Shown here: piece after piece, positions 1 through 10,600 of the stretch
Numbering within the stretch: position 1 is the stretch's first letter
How the letters are laid out: each line of letters starts with the position of its first letter
Source of the DNA: Gammaproteobacteria bacterium
Lineage (GTDB): Bacteria; Gemmatimonadota; Gemmatimonadetes; Longimicrobiales; Gaopeijiaceae
Reading direction: 5' to 3'
Assembly: GCA_028819075.1 (NCBI GenBank)
Contig: JAPPMM010000037.1
Coordinates: forward strand, 19,856-83,855
DNA length: 64,000 bases
Translations under genes and position numbers: made by a program
The notes under the pieces: generated by a model
Databases searched by the model: none
Seen by the model: only the letters and a program-made list of their open reading frames with translations
Told to the model about the DNA's origin: nothing

Positions 1-141
1 GTCGTCGGGCGGTGTCGGGGCCTCCTGCGCCACCAGCTTGACGGCGTCGGCCTTCGTCTTGATCAGGCCCGCGGCCACGGCCCCGGAAGTGGCGGCGATC
101 CAGGTGCGGCGAGAGATGGGGGAGCGGCTGTTCGATGCCAT
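1..141 (-). CDS. Tat-signal exported protein, N-terminal fragment (cut by window edge)
   Basis: Only the first 47 codons are inside the window. The start is an ATG preceded by a GGAGGG ribosome site. Residues 9-26 form a twin-arginine signal: SRRTWIAA followed by a short Ala/Gly-rich hydrophobic stretch, so the product is probably exported folded, perhaps with a cofactor. The visible mature part is too short to assign a family. It diverges from the tricorn-type protease gene, and the ~210 bp between them must hold both promoters. Confidence 0.75.
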   Translation of the reverse strand, partial: MASNSRSPISRRTWIAATSGAVAAGLIKTKADAVKLVAQEAPTPPDD

Positions 142-353
142 CTCAGGTTCCCTCCGAACGGTGGTTTGCGATGCGACAGAACCTCGTAAGCCAGCCTACG
201 GCGGGACGGACGGGCAGGCAAGGAACCGGGGGGGTAGCTCCGCGGGGGTAGGCGACGGTGGCGCCCGCTCGCCGCTCCCACCTTGCGCCCCGCCCGCCAC
301 GTGCGAGCTTGCCAGGTGTCGCCCTGATTCATCGCGCACCCGGAGCCGGTTCC

Positions 354-3300
354 ATGTTTCGTACCCCTGCCGTCACCGCCGATCCCACGACGCGGAACGC
401 CGCGCGCGTTAGCCCGCGCGCGCTTTCTTCCCGTTTTCGCATCCTGATGTCCTGCGCCCTGCTGGGAGCTGCGGTCGCCGCCGTCCCGCCGCAGCATGCC
501 GCCGCCCAGGGCACCCGCTTCCTGCGCCAGCCGGACGTGAGCGCGACGCACATCGTCTTTGTGCACGCCAACGACCTGTGGCTGACGGGCCGCGACGGGG
601 GCGATGCGATGCGGCTCACCAGCTCCGAGGGCGCGGAGACCGACCCGGCCTTCAGCGCCGACGGGCAGTGGATCGCCTTTTCGGGACAGTACGGGGGCAA
701 CACTGACGTCTACCTGATGCCCGCCACGGGCGGCCAGCCGCGGAGGCTCACCTGGCATCCCGCGGAGGACTTGGTGCAGGGGTGGACACCGGATGGCGAG
801 ATCCTCTTCCAGTCGGGCCGGGACGCGGTTCCCACAAAGCTTTGGAAGTTCTACACGGTGCCGCCGGCGGGCGGGCTGCCGGCGCCGCTCGCGCTTCCGC
901 AGGCCTACCTGGGCGGAATGTCGGCGGACGGGGAGTACATCGCCTACCAGGAGATCGGTTACTGGGACCCGGAATGGCGCAACTACCGGGGCGGGCAGGC
1001 GCAGCCGATCGGCATCGTCTCGACCGCCGACTGGGAGCGCGCCACGCCCTCGTGGGAAGGCGAGCGGCACATGGATCCGGTGTGGATGGACGGCGTGGTG
1101 TACTACATGTCCGAGCGGGACTGGGCCAGCAACGTGTGGTCGTACGATCCGCGCACGGGGACGGAGCGCCAACTGACACGGCACGCCGACTTCGACGTGA
1201 AGTCGCTCGGGGCCGGCGAAGGCGTGGTGGTCTACGAACAGGCGGGGTATCTGCACGAGCTGGATCCCGCGTCCGGGCGCACGCGCGCGCTCGAAATTCA
1301 CGTGGCCGGCGACATGAACTGGTCACGGGCGCGCTGGGAGTCGGTTCCATCCGCCCAGATGCGCGACGCCCGCCTTTCCCCGACCGGCAAGCGGGCGCTT
1401 TTCGAGTGGCGGGGCGAGATCTTCAGCGTGCCCGTGGAGGAGGGCTCGTGGCGCAACCTCACCCGCACCCCCGGAGTGGCCGACCGCCATCCGGTGTGGT
1501 CTCCCGACGGGTCGCGCATCGCCTGGTTCAACGACGCGGCCGACGAGTACGCGCTCGTGGTCGCCGAGCAGGACGGGGCGAACCCGCGCCGCATCCGGAT
1601 CGCCGAGCCCTCCTTCTACTTCCGGCCCGAGTGGTCGCCCGACGGGAGCAAGCTGGCCTTCACCGACACCCACTACCGCGTGCTGGTGCTGGATGTGGAG
1701 TCGGGCGAGGTGGACCACGTCGACACCGACCGCTTCGCCCACCCGCAGCGCACCATGAACCCGGTGTGGTCGCCCGATTCGCGGTGGATCGCCTACGCGC
1801 GCCGGCTCGACAACCAGTTGCGCGCGATCTTCGTGCACGACTCCGAGTCGGGCGAGACGCACCAGCTCACCGACGGCATGTCCGACGCCATCACCCCGGT
1901 GTGGGATGAGTCCGGGAAGTACCTCTACTTCCTGGCCTCCACCGACTACGGCCTGAACACCGGCTGGCTCGACATGACCTCCTACGACCGGCCGGTCACG
2001 CGCGCTCTCTACCTGGCGCTCCTGGACGAGGACGAGCCCTCGCCCTTCCTGCCCCGGAGCGACGAGGAGGCGGAGGATGACGAGGAGGGCGAAGAGGGCG
2101 GTTCGGGGGCCGGCGGCCAGGGGTCGGGTGACGGCGGAAGTGGCTCCGGGGGCGGTGCGTCCCGTTCCGGCCAGGACGCGCCCGCGGCCGTCTCGATCGA
2201 CTTCGACGGCATCGCCCGCCGCATCATCGACGCGCCCGGACTGCCCCTGGAGGACTACGCGGGACTCGCGCCCGGGCCCGAGGGCACCGTGTTCGTAATG
2301 CAAGGCGGAGGCTTCGGAGGCGGGGAGCTGCTCAAGTACTCTGTCGAGGACCGCGAGGCCGAGGACTTCGTCGAGCAGGCGACTGCGGTCACGGTCTCCC
2401 ACGACCGCGAGCACCTCCTCTTCCGGTCCGGCCCTGGTTGGCGGGTGGTGGGGACTGCCCGCGCTCCCGGCGGAAACGACGGCCGCCTCGACTTCGACGG
2501 AATGCGGGTGCGCGTCGAGCCCACCGCCGAGTACGCGCAGATGCTTCGCGACGGCTGGCGCTTCATGCGCGATTTCCTCTACGTCGACAACCAGCACGGG
2601 GCGCCGTGGGATGATGTTTGGGACTGGTATTCGGCGTGGCTCCCGGACGTACGCCACCGTTCGGACTTCAACCAGTTGTTGGACATGCTCTCGGGCGAGA
2701 TCGCCGTGGGGCACTCGTATGTGCGCGGGGGCGACTATCCCGATCTCGACAACCCCCGCACCGGCCTCTTGGGCGCGGACCTGGAGGAGGACGGCGGCTT
2801 CTACCGCATCACCCGCATATACGACGGCGGTGACTGGACCCCCGGAACCGCCGGGCCGCTCTCCATCCCTGGCATGGACGTGTCGGAGGGCGACTACCTG
2901 CTTGCGGTGGACGGGGCGGAGCTGCGCGCGCCCACCAACCCCTACGCGCTGCTTGAGGGCACCGCCGGACGCACCATCACCCTGACGGTTGGACCCTCGC
3001 CTGCCATGGATGAGACCCGCGACATCATCGTGGAGCCCATCGGCAACGAGGGCATCCTGCGCCGCTGGACCTGGGTGGAGGCGAACCAGGCCCGAGTCGA
3101 CGAGATGAGCGGCGGCCGGCTGGCGTACGTATGGCTCCCCAACACCGGACAGGGCGGATACCAGTATTTCAATCGCATGTACTACGCCCAGCAGGATCGC
3201 GAAGGGGCGGTCATCGACGAGCGCAACAACGGCGGCGGCTCGGCGGCCGACTACATCGTGGACATGCTGGACCGCGAGCTGACCGGTTACTTCAACTCGC

Positions 3301-3743
3301 GCGCGGGCGACCGCAAGCCGTGGACGCAGCCGATGGCCGGGCTGTTCGGCCCCAAGGTCATGGTGATCAACGAGCGCGCCGGCTCCGGCGGCGACCTGTT
3401 GCCCTACCTGTTCCGTTTCAAGGACGTCGGCCCCCTGGTTGGCACCAAGACGTGGGGCGGCCTTGTGGGAACCTGGGACACCCCGCCCCTCATCGACGGA
3501 GGCGGTTTCGTGGCCCCCCGGGGCGGCTTCTTCGACGTGAACGGCGAGTGGGCCGTGGAGGCGGAAGGCGTGGCGCCCGACATCGAGGTGCGCAACGACC
3601 CCGCGCCCGTGATCGCCGGCGGCGACCCGCAGCTTGAGGCCGCCGTGCATGAAGCCCTCCGCCTGCTCGAGACCGGAAAGGTCACCTTCGCGGACGAGCC
3701 CCCGCCCCCGGTGCGCTATCGGCGACCGGGGGGCGGCCAGTGA
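354..3743 (+). CDS. Tricorn-type S41 protease, exported
   Basis: Tricorn proteases degrade oligopeptides through a beta-propeller gate and a C-terminal S41 serine-protease core. The product is 1129 aa, close to the family's usual ~1070. I chose the ATG giving MFRTPAVT, which leaves a basic N-region before a signal peptide ending near PQHAAAQG; an in-frame ATG further upstream gives an unlikely Arg/Pro-rich leader. PD40/WD-like propeller repeats fill the N-terminal half (SADGQWIAF and SPDGSRIAW type motifs). An acidic stretch and then a Gly/Ser-rich linker (about residues 565-605) join it to the core domain, PDZ and S41 domains. The motif GHSYVRGGD supplies the core His/Ser, and NERAGSGGDLLPY near residue 1010 holds the nucleophile Ser. 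The stop overlaps the next gene by 4 nt. Family assignment is firm; substrate unknown. Confidence 0.9.
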   Translation: MFRTPAVTADPTTRNAARVSPRALSSRFRILMSCALLGAAVAAVPPQHAAAQGTRFLRQPDVSATHIVFVHANDLWLTGRDGGDAMRLTSSEGAETDPAFSADGQWIAFSGQYGGNTDVYLMPATGGQPRRLTWHPAEDLVQGWTPDGEILFQSGRDAVPTKLWKFYTVPPAGGLPAPLALPQAYLGGMSADGEYIAYQEIGYWDPEWRNYRGGQAQPIGIVSTADWERATPSWEGERHMDPVWMDGVVYYMSERDWASNVWSYDPRTGTERQLTRHADFDVKSLGAGEGVVVYEQAGYLHELDPASGRTRALEIHVAGDMNWSRARWESVPSAQMRDARLSPTGKRALFEWRGEIFSVPVEEGSWRNLTRTPGVADRHPVWSPDGSRIAWFNDAADEYALVVAEQDGANPRRIRIAEPSFYFRPEWSPDGSKLAFTDTHYRVLVLDVESGEVDHVDTDRFAHPQRTMNPVWSPDSRWIAYARRLDNQLRAIFVHDSESGETHQLTDGMSDAITPVWDESGKYLYFLASTDYGLNTGWLDMTSYDRPVTRALYLALLDEDEPSPFLPRSDEEAEDDEEGEEGGSGAGGQGSGDGGSGSGGGASRSGQDAPAAVSIDFDGIARRIIDAPGLPLEDYAGLAPGPEGTVFVMQGGGFGGGELLKYSVEDREAEDFVEQATAVTVSHDREHLLFRSGPGWRVVGTARAPGGNDGRLDFDGMRVRVEPTAEYAQMLRDGWRFMRDFLYVDNQHGAPWDDVWDWYSAWLPDVRHRSDFNQLLDMLSGEIAVGHSYVRGGDYPDLDNPRTGLLGADLEEDGGFYRITRIYDGGDWTPGTAGPLSIPGMDVSEGDYLLAVDGAELRAPTNPYALLEGTAGRTITLTVGPSPAMDETRDIIVEPIGNEGILRRWTWVEANQARVDEMSGGRLAYVWLPNTGQGGYQYFNRMYYAQQDREGAVIDERNNGGGSAADYIVDMLDRELTGYFNSRAGDRKPWTQPMAGLFGPKVMVINERAGSGGDLLPYLFRFKDVGPLVGTKTWGGLVGTWDTPPLIDGGGFVAPRGGFFDVNGEWAVEAEGVAPDIEVRNDPAPVIAGGDPQLEAAVHEALRLLETGKVTFADEPPPPVRYRRPGGGQ

Positions 3744-5044
3744 GCCGGCGAGGAGGCTCAGGATCCCAGCCCTCCGCGATCAGCCGCGCCGAGCGGGATG
3801 AGGCAGAGTCGACGCGCCGCCGCCAGGTCCGCTCGTGGGTGCTGTTCGATTTCGCCAACTCCATCTACCCGGCGGTCATGACCACGGCCGTCTTCCCGAT
3901 CTTTTATGTCGGCACTGTGGTGGGGGGTGAAGGCGGTGAGGGAGAGCTGTGGTGGGGTTCGGCGGTCTCGCTTTCCGCGCTGGTCGTAGCCTTCTCGGCC
4001 CCGCTCCTCGGGGGGATCGCAGACCGCTGCGGGCTTCGCAAGCGCTTCCTCGCCGTCTATGTGGCGGTCTGTCTCGTCAGCGTGTCCCTGCTTGCCACAG
4101 TCGGTCCGGGGATGGTGCTCGCGGGCTTCATTCTGTTCGTGATCGCCAACATCGGTTTCGAAGGGGGGCTCGTCTTCTACAACGCCTACCTTCCGGACAT
4201 CACCCCGCCCGAGGAGCGCGGTTCCGTGTCCGGCTACGGCTTCGGCTGGGGATACCTGGGGTCCGCGCTGGGGCTGATTCTGGCCCTGATCTTTATTCAG
4301 GTCCTCTTCCCGGGCCGCATCGAAGCCGTCTGGTTCCTGGTTGCGGGCTTCTTCCTTCTTTTCTCCATCCCCGCCTTCCGGAATCTGCCGTTAGACCAGG
4401 GCGGCGACATGCGAGTACGCGAGGCGGCGGTCTGGGGAACGCGACGCTTCCTGGTGACCGTGCGCGAGGTCTGGGCCCTGCGCGACATTCGTCGCTTTCT
4501 CACCTCGTATTTCTTCTACATTGACGGGATCCTGACGGTCATCGTCATGGCCGGGGTCATTGCCACCGCAACCTTCGGGTTCGACCAGACCGACACCATC
4601 ATCCTCTTCCTCGTCGTACAGTTCTCCGCGATGGCGGGAGCGCTGACGCTCGCGAAGCCCACTGACCGGCTTGGCCCGAAGAAGGTCCTCACCGGAGTCC
4701 TGGTCATGTGGGTGATAGCCGGGATCGCCGCTTATTTCGTTCAATCGACCGCGGTCTTCTATGGGCTGGCCATCGTGGCCGGACTCGGCCTGGGTTCGGT
4801 GCAGTCGGCGAGCCGCGCCTATCTTTCCCTCATGATTCCGAGGGGCAGGGAGGCGGAGATATTCGGCTTCTACGCCTTCTGCGGGCGGACCTCGTCGGTG
4901 CTGGGACCCGTGCTCTTCGGCTGGGCCACCTTCCTCGCGGCAGGCAACCAGCGCCCCGGCTTCCTCGTGCTTACCGCCCTGATGCTGACCGGGCTTCTAC
5001 TGCTGCAGCGGGTGCCGGATTCCCGGGTGGCGGGCCAAAGCTGA
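3740..5044 (+). CDS. UMF1-family MFS transporter (Atg22-like)
   Basis: A 434-aa polytopic inner-membrane protein with about 12 hydrophobic segments. The N-terminal motif WVLFDFANSIYP is the hallmark of the UMF1 branch of the major facilitator superfamily, related to vacuolar effluxer Atg22. A conserved loop after the second pair of helices (GGIADRCGLRKRFL) fits the MFS loop 2-3 motif. The start is a GTG overlapping the stop of the tricorn-type protease (GTGA), so the two are translationally coupled. Coupling to a peptide-degrading enzyme makes amino acids or small peptides plausible substrates; that is inference. The last ~74 nt overlap the convergent propeller gene on the other strand. Confidence 0.85.
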   Translation: MSRRGGSGSQPSAISRAERDEAESTRRRQVRSWVLFDFANSIYPAVMTTAVFPIFYVGTVVGGEGGEGELWWGSAVSLSALVVAFSAPLLGGIADRCGLRKRFLAVYVAVCLVSVSLLATVGPGMVLAGFILFVIANIGFEGGLVFYNAYLPDITPPEERGSVSGYGFGWGYLGSALGLILALIFIQVLFPGRIEAVWFLVAGFFLLFSIPAFRNLPLDQGGDMRVREAAVWGTRRFLVTVREVWALRDIRRFLTSYFFYIDGILTVIVMAGVIATATFGFDQTDTIILFLVVQFSAMAGALTLAKPTDRLGPKKVLTGVLVMWVIAGIAAYFVQSTAVFYGLAIVAGLGLGSVQSASRAYLSLMIPRGREAEIFGFYAFCGRTSSVLGPVLFGWATFLAAGNQRPGFLVLTALMLTGLLLLQRVPDSRVAGQS

Positions 5045-6128
5045 GCCCGCCGATGTCGTACCAGTCGATGCCGCGGTCCGGATAGCCGTCCGCGTCACCC
5101 GGACCGACCGGCCGGTCCACGAGCACGGCCAGCGTCGACCCGAGCACATCGAAGCCGACGGCGCGATGCCGCACGCGCACGGAACCCGCGAACTCGGTGC
5201 CGACGAAGACGTCGAAGTGCGAGAACTCCTCACGGTCGCGGTTGGTCAGCACCCAGAGACGGTCCTGGTCGTCGACCCAGTGGTGTTCGGAGTAGCGCTT
5301 GGGCGTGCTGCGATACTCCTCCAGTCGGCACGGTCCCCGGACGACCAGGCTCGACGGCGGTCCGCAGTTCTCCAGGTAGCGTTCGATATCGCTCTCCGAG
5401 GGATATTCGATCGTGTACAAGGAGGACCGCATCACAGTGCCAAAGTCGTCGTCCCGGTCGGCCAGATAGAACATCTGCCCATCGCACAGGCGGAAATACA
5501 TGCCGCCGGACGACAGTCTGACCGCGCCTTCCAGCCCCTCCGGATAGGCGAAGCCCTCCGCGACCTCCGGCATCCGGCATCCGGTCCCTGCGGCCATGTC
5601 ATTGGGGAATATCCTCTCCCAGACGATGTCTCCGGTCTGCACATCGACGTCCAGGTGCCGGTTCTCCCATGTTTCCCCTGTCCAGTTGAAGTCTTCGCTC
5701 GGCAGCACGGAGTCGAACGGCCCGGATGGCTGGAGACGGCTCGGCAGGCGAACATCGAATATCCAGTCCCCCGACGGTTCGAACACCAACATGTGACGCC
5801 TCACGATCGCTACCACGCCGATCGTCCCGTCGGGTCCTCGCACAATGCTCGATGGTTCGCTCGGGAATTCCCCCGGGCCCTGGCCGCGCCGGCCGAAAAC
5901 CGCGGTTCGTCCGCCGTCCCGCGCAATGCAATGAACACGATTGTCGTAGCTCTCGATCACGCACACGGTGCCCTCGGTCGGCAGCGCGATATCTCCACCG
6001 AGCGACAAGGGGGCTCGGGCGGACGCGACCGGGGTCAGTTCGGCGACCTGGGCCTGTGCCCCGGACGTCCAGCCGAGGGCCGGGAACACGAACAGAGCGA
6101 TCACCAGTTGGATGTTGAATGTCTTCAT
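4971..6128 (-). CDS. Exported 6-bladed beta-propeller (NHL-like) protein
   Basis: A 385-aa protein with a signal peptide (MKTFNIQLVIALFVFPALG, cleavage near AQAQ). The rest is made of NHL/6-bladed propeller-type repeats; FGRRGQGPGEF followed by a D-G-T-I strand is the typical blade signature. No catalytic motif is visible. It is a paralogue of the gene 63 bp upstream on the same strand (FGRRGQGPGEF here, IGRAGQGPGDF there), so the pair probably forms an operon. Such proteins are common in Gemmatimonadota, where their role is unknown; binding or scaffolding at the cell surface is a guess. Its 3' end runs antisense into the UMF1 transporter gene for 74 nt. Confidence 0.8.
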   Translation of the reverse strand: MKTFNIQLVIALFVFPALGWTSGAQAQVAELTPVASARAPLSLGGDIALPTEGTVCVIESYDNRVHCIARDGGRTAVFGRRGQGPGEFPSEPSSIVRGPDGTIGVVAIVRRHMLVFEPSGDWIFDVRLPSRLQPSGPFDSVLPSEDFNWTGETWENRHLDVDVQTGDIVWERIFPNDMAAGTGCRMPEVAEGFAYPEGLEGAVRLSSGGMYFRLCDGQMFYLADRDDDFGTVMRSSLYTIEYPSESDIERYLENCGPPSSLVVRGPCRLEEYRSTPKRYSEHHWVDDQDRLWVLTNRDREEFSHFDVFVGTEFAGSVRVRHRAVGFDVLGSTLAVLVDRPVGPGDADGYPDRGIDWYDIGGLSFGPPPGNPAPAAAVEARSASGR

Positions 6129-6191
6129 TTAATGCTCCCTCCTGGCCAGATCATCTCTTGGCCCGACCTTCCGGGGTCAGAACCCGATGGA

Positions 6192-7460
6192 CTACATCTC
6201 CTGGCGTTCGCACGTCCGGTCGACGCGGTATCGGTGAATATACGGCACGTCATACTCATCGTACGTGGTGCCCCATATCTCGTCGCGGCTCGCGAGGACG
6301 ATCGCGAGACGAGGGCTCCAGGGTTTGAAGGAGCCGCGACCGTGCCCGATCTCGACCGTGCCATCGAGCCTGCCATCCGCATCGCGTATCTCCCAGACAT
6401 CGACGCGGTCCTCACGTAGCTCCCGAAGCAGCCAGATTGTCCCGTCCGTCCCGGCCACCACCTGCCTGACCGGGGGATGATGCTCCGGAACCCGGAACGC
6501 ACTGCGAACGGCGCGGCGCCTCCGTTCAAGCGTTGCTTCACTGAGCACAAGCCACCCGGGCCCGGTCGGGTTGTAGTCCCCGGCTTCCCATCCGGCCAGT
6601 TCGTCCGCGAGGCGGCGTTCCATCGCAGACGTTACCTCACGCGGTTCGTACTCGACCGCTCGATGCAGAAGCGTGTCCCCGTGGATCGAGATGACGAGAA
6701 TGTCGAAGGTCGGCGGACTATCGTCTTCTCGAACGTTGCCGATCTTTAAGACTGCCGAGCCGTCGGGCGTGAGCGCTGTGAGGTATTCGCCGAGTCCGGG
6801 CGACGGGAGGTCCCTGAGCGGGTGAATCTGAAACCTCCGCCGGCCACGGCCATCCTCGAACTCGACTGCGTTGTCCGGCCAATGGATGGTGGCGATCGTG
6901 TCGAGGACCTCTCCGGACCGCGACAGCCTGCGGAGCGCGAGCCCGGGGTCGGCTCCCCGGGCCAGCCAGGGTCCCCAGCCGGCAGTCCAGATGCGGCTGC
7001 CGATCAGAGTACCGTCCGCAAGCACACGACGCGGGGTCAGGAACGCTCCTTCCTCCGGCACGGTCAGGTTGAACCGGATGACCTCCTCGGGTACGACCTC
7101 GTCCGTGGTAAAGAGTTGGAGCCGGTAGGCGTCGGCTATCCAGAGAGTGTCGCCGAGCCAGCCCACATTTGTGGCCGCAAGCTCGAAATCACCGGGCCCC
7201 TGGCCCGCGCGACCGATCCGGCGAAGGACCTGGCCATCGAGAGAGAAGACCGTAATTGCGGGAACCAGGGCCTGAGCGACATATAGCGCGCTGTCGGGCC
7301 CGATCGCAAGATCCAGAACGCCGGTGACAAGGTCCTCGCTTTCCACGGATCCGATGCGCAGGACTTCTTCCAACTGCCATGGCGTGGGGCAGGCGGTCTG
7401 CGCGTGGAGTGCCCCCGGCGTGCAGAGGAACAGGGCAGTCGCAAGAATCGATGGACGCAC
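6192..7460 (-). CDS. Exported 6-bladed beta-propeller (NHL-like) protein, paralogue
   Basis: A 422-aa protein with a signal peptide (MRPSILATALFLCTPGALHA, then QTAC). A Cys follows the predicted cleavage region, but there is no clean lipobox. NHL/propeller signatures include LDLAIGPDSALYVAQ and RIGRAGQGPGDF, and late repeats read VVAGTDGTIWLLRE. It resembles the shorter gene just downstream and is probably the first gene of that two-gene unit. It diverges from the TonB-dependent receptor gene with ~170 bp between them, where both promoters should lie. The function is not known. Confidence 0.8.
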   Translation of the reverse strand: MRPSILATALFLCTPGALHAQTACPTPWQLEEVLRIGSVESEDLVTGVLDLAIGPDSALYVAQALVPAITVFSLDGQVLRRIGRAGQGPGDFELAATNVGWLGDTLWIADAYRLQLFTTDEVVPEEVIRFNLTVPEEGAFLTPRRVLADGTLIGSRIWTAGWGPWLARGADPGLALRRLSRSGEVLDTIATIHWPDNAVEFEDGRGRRRFQIHPLRDLPSPGLGEYLTALTPDGSAVLKIGNVREDDSPPTFDILVISIHGDTLLHRAVEYEPREVTSAMERRLADELAGWEAGDYNPTGPGWLVLSEATLERRRRAVRSAFRVPEHHPPVRQVVAGTDGTIWLLRELREDRVDVWEIRDADGRLDGTVEIGHGRGSFKPWSPRLAIVLASRDEIWGTTYDEYDVPYIHRYRVDRTCERQEM

Positions 7461-7633
7461 GCTGTCTCCGGTCGAGGTCGATGCCGGCTGGCGCCCAATC
7501 AGGCTCGACAGCCGCGAACAACGAAGCTAGCGAGCCTCTGCCCTACCCCGCGAGCTTGTATCTTGCGGCCATCAGGCGCACAATCTCCCGCGCATCCCGC
7601 GAAACCCGGAACCAGCCGAGGCCTCCCAAGCCC

Positions 7634-10600
7634 ATGCGCAACTGCTCGCTCCCCCGCGCCGCCCCTGGTGCGTCCGCGCTCATGACAGCCCCGGTCACGT
7701 TTCTCGCCACGCTCGTCCTCGCCACCCCGCTCGTCCTCGCCGCCGCCTCGCTCCCGCTCGCGGTCGCCCTCTACCCCGCTGCCGCCTCCGCCCAGGCCGA
7801 GGCCACCACGGGAGTCGTGCGCGGCACGGTCCGCGATCCCGGCGGCGCCCCTGTCGCGGGGGCCGTGGTCGTCATCGAACACCGGGAGACCGGGTTTCGC
7901 ACCACGGTGGAAACGACCGGCGAGGGCACGTTCGCCCGCACCCTGCTCCCGCTCGGCACCTACGACGTGATCGCGACCGCGCCCGACGGGTTCGGGACCG
8001 ACCGCCGGGAGGGGCTGGTCCTTCGGGTCGGCGAGACGCTCCTGCTCTCGCTGGGGTTCGCGCCGGTGGAGCTCGAGGGCATCACCGTGACCCGCGAGCG
8101 CGACATCCTCCTCGACACCGAAGACGTCACCAGCTCGCAACGCTTCTCGGAGGAGGTCGTGGACGGCCTGCCCTCGAACGGCCGCAACTACCTCGACTTC
8201 ACCCTGCTTACGCCGGGCGTGTCCATCTCCCAGGGGCCCGACGGCGACGAGCTCAACGTCAGCGGCCAGCGCGGCATCTTCAACAACTTCATCGTAGACG
8301 GGGCCGACTTCAACAACGCCTTCTTCGGCGAGCAGAGGGGCGGCCAGCGTCCCGCCTTCACCTTCAACCAGGATGCCATCGAGGAGATGGTGGTGGTGAA
8401 CCAGGGCGCCACCGCCGAGTTCGGGCGCTCGGCGGGCGGATTCGTGAACGTCGTCACCCGCTCGGGCACCAACGACTTCACCGGGACGGCCCACTACTAC
8501 GGCCAGTGGGACGCGATCTCGGCCGCGTATCCGGAGGCCCGCGGGGGCGGCAAGCCGGAGTTCGGCCGGGGGCAGTTCGGGTTCACTTTGGGCGGACCCA
8601 TCGTGCGCGACCGGGCGTTCTTTTTCGTCGCCTACGATCAGCAGGACGCCACGGAGACCAAGCAGCAGCGGCGCGTGGTCGCCAGCGAGGCCAATCTGCG
8701 CAAGCTGGACAGCTTCCTGAAGTCGCGCTGGCCCGGGCTCTTCGATGAAGAATTCGGCCCTATCGAGCGCACCGACGACGCCCGCGCGCTCATCGCCAAG
8801 CTGGATATCAGCGCGAGCGAGCGCCATCAGGCATCCTTCAAGTACAACTACACCTGGTCGGAACAGGTGAACGGCACTTTCGATGTAGATTCGTGGGGGC
8901 TCTCGTCGAACGGCATCGAGGGCGACTACTCGCATGCGGTCAACGCGAGCCTGCGGTCGCTGCTGGGCAACACGGTATCCAACGAGTTTCGCTTCCAGTG
9001 GGCCGGCGAGGATCGGCCGCGATGGTACGGGGGACCGCTCATCCCCGGGGCGCGGCTGCCCGGGCCGCCCCAGTTCGCGCGGCTGGGCGGGCGTCCCTTC
9101 CCCGACATCGGCATGGACTTCGCCGATGGCTTCCGCATCGGCCTGCCCTTCTTCCTGCCCATCGATCCGGGATACGACGCGCGGCTGCAGCTGGTCGACA
9201 ACGTCTCCTGGCTGTCGGGCGCCCACCTGTTCAAGGGCGGCGTCGAATACAACCGCACCACGGTGGAACAGCAGTTCATCGGCTTCGCCAACAGCCGCTA
9301 CATCTTCGATTCCGTAGACGGCTTCATCGGCTTCGCGACCCACGGCAGCAGCTACGTGACCTGCTCGGACGGCTCGGCGAGCATGAGCGGCGCGTGCCCG
9401 GGCGGGAGCTCGGTCACGGGCCCGGTGCTCCTGTACCTCCAGTCGGCGACCGTTCCCGGCGTGCCCGCCGACCAGCTCGGCCTCCAGTCCATGACCACCC
9501 ACGAGCTGGCCTTCTTCCTCCAGGACACCTGGAAGCCGACCGACCGCCTGACGCTCAATCTGGGCGTGCGCTGGGAGGGGGCGTGGCATCCGGACGTCTT
9601 CATCCGGCCCGGGGAGGCCTTCTTCGCGCCGTACCTGAGCGACCCCGGGTTCCCGTCGGACGGCACCATTCCGGACGACCTCGACAACGTCCAGCCCCGT
9701 TTCGGGCTCGCGTGGGACGTGGACGGCGGGCGAACCGTGGTGCGGCTCAACGCCGGGGCGTACAACGCGCGCATCCCCGGGCTGGTCTTCGCCCAGTACC
9801 GCACCACCAACGGCGCCTTCCAGCAGATCCTCTTCCGGAGCAGCGCCGACGCGGCGGTGCTGGGGCCCGTGCCCGCCATCGACGAGCAGATCGACGGGTC
9901 CGCGGCCACGCCCTTCCTGCCCGACATCCAGGTCGCCGACCGGAACCTGGAATTGCCGCGCACCTGGTCGTTCGGGGCGGAGGCCACCCGCGCGCTGAGC
10001 TCCGTCGTGACCGCGAGCGTCTCGTGGCAGCACGCGCGCGCCGACGGCCTCTTCCGCTTCGTGGATCGAAACGCCGCGGCGCTGGGCTCGCCCTTCGGGA
10101 TCGGCACGCATCCCTCTGGCGGCGGCATCAACGCCCTGACGGTAGGCGAATCGAGCGCCCGCTCTCGCTACCACGGGCTGACGCTGGGGCTGCGCGGCCA
10201 GGACGGCGCCAGCGGCTTCGCCTACGACGTCAACTACACCCTGGGCTTCGACCGCTCCGACGACGACAACGAGCGCGACCCCTTCACCTACCGCTACGCG
10301 GACCCGCGCCATCTGGACGCCGAGTACGGCTGGTCCGACCGCGACCGGCGCCATCAGCTCAACGGCTACTTCGTTTTCTCGCTTCCGGGCGGCGTCCGCG
10401 CGTCGCACATGTTCCGCCTGCTGAGCGCGTCCCCGGTGTCCGCGAAGTGCGCCAGCCCGAGCGAGCGCGCCGCCGAGCCCGCCGACCGCATCTGCCCCGA
10501 CGGCTCCGTCCTCCAGCGCAACACCCTGCGCCGCGACAACGAGTTCTTCACCTGGGACTTCCGCGTCTCCCGCGAATTCGCCCTGAGCAACGGAATGGTG

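Noticed and set aside
1323..3650. 775-codon open frame opposite the tricorn-type protease
   Set aside because: Shadow frame; the plus strand has clear catalytic motifs.
7499..10408. Long open frame opposite the TonB receptor
   Set aside because: Shadow frame of a high-GC gene; no domain, biased composition.
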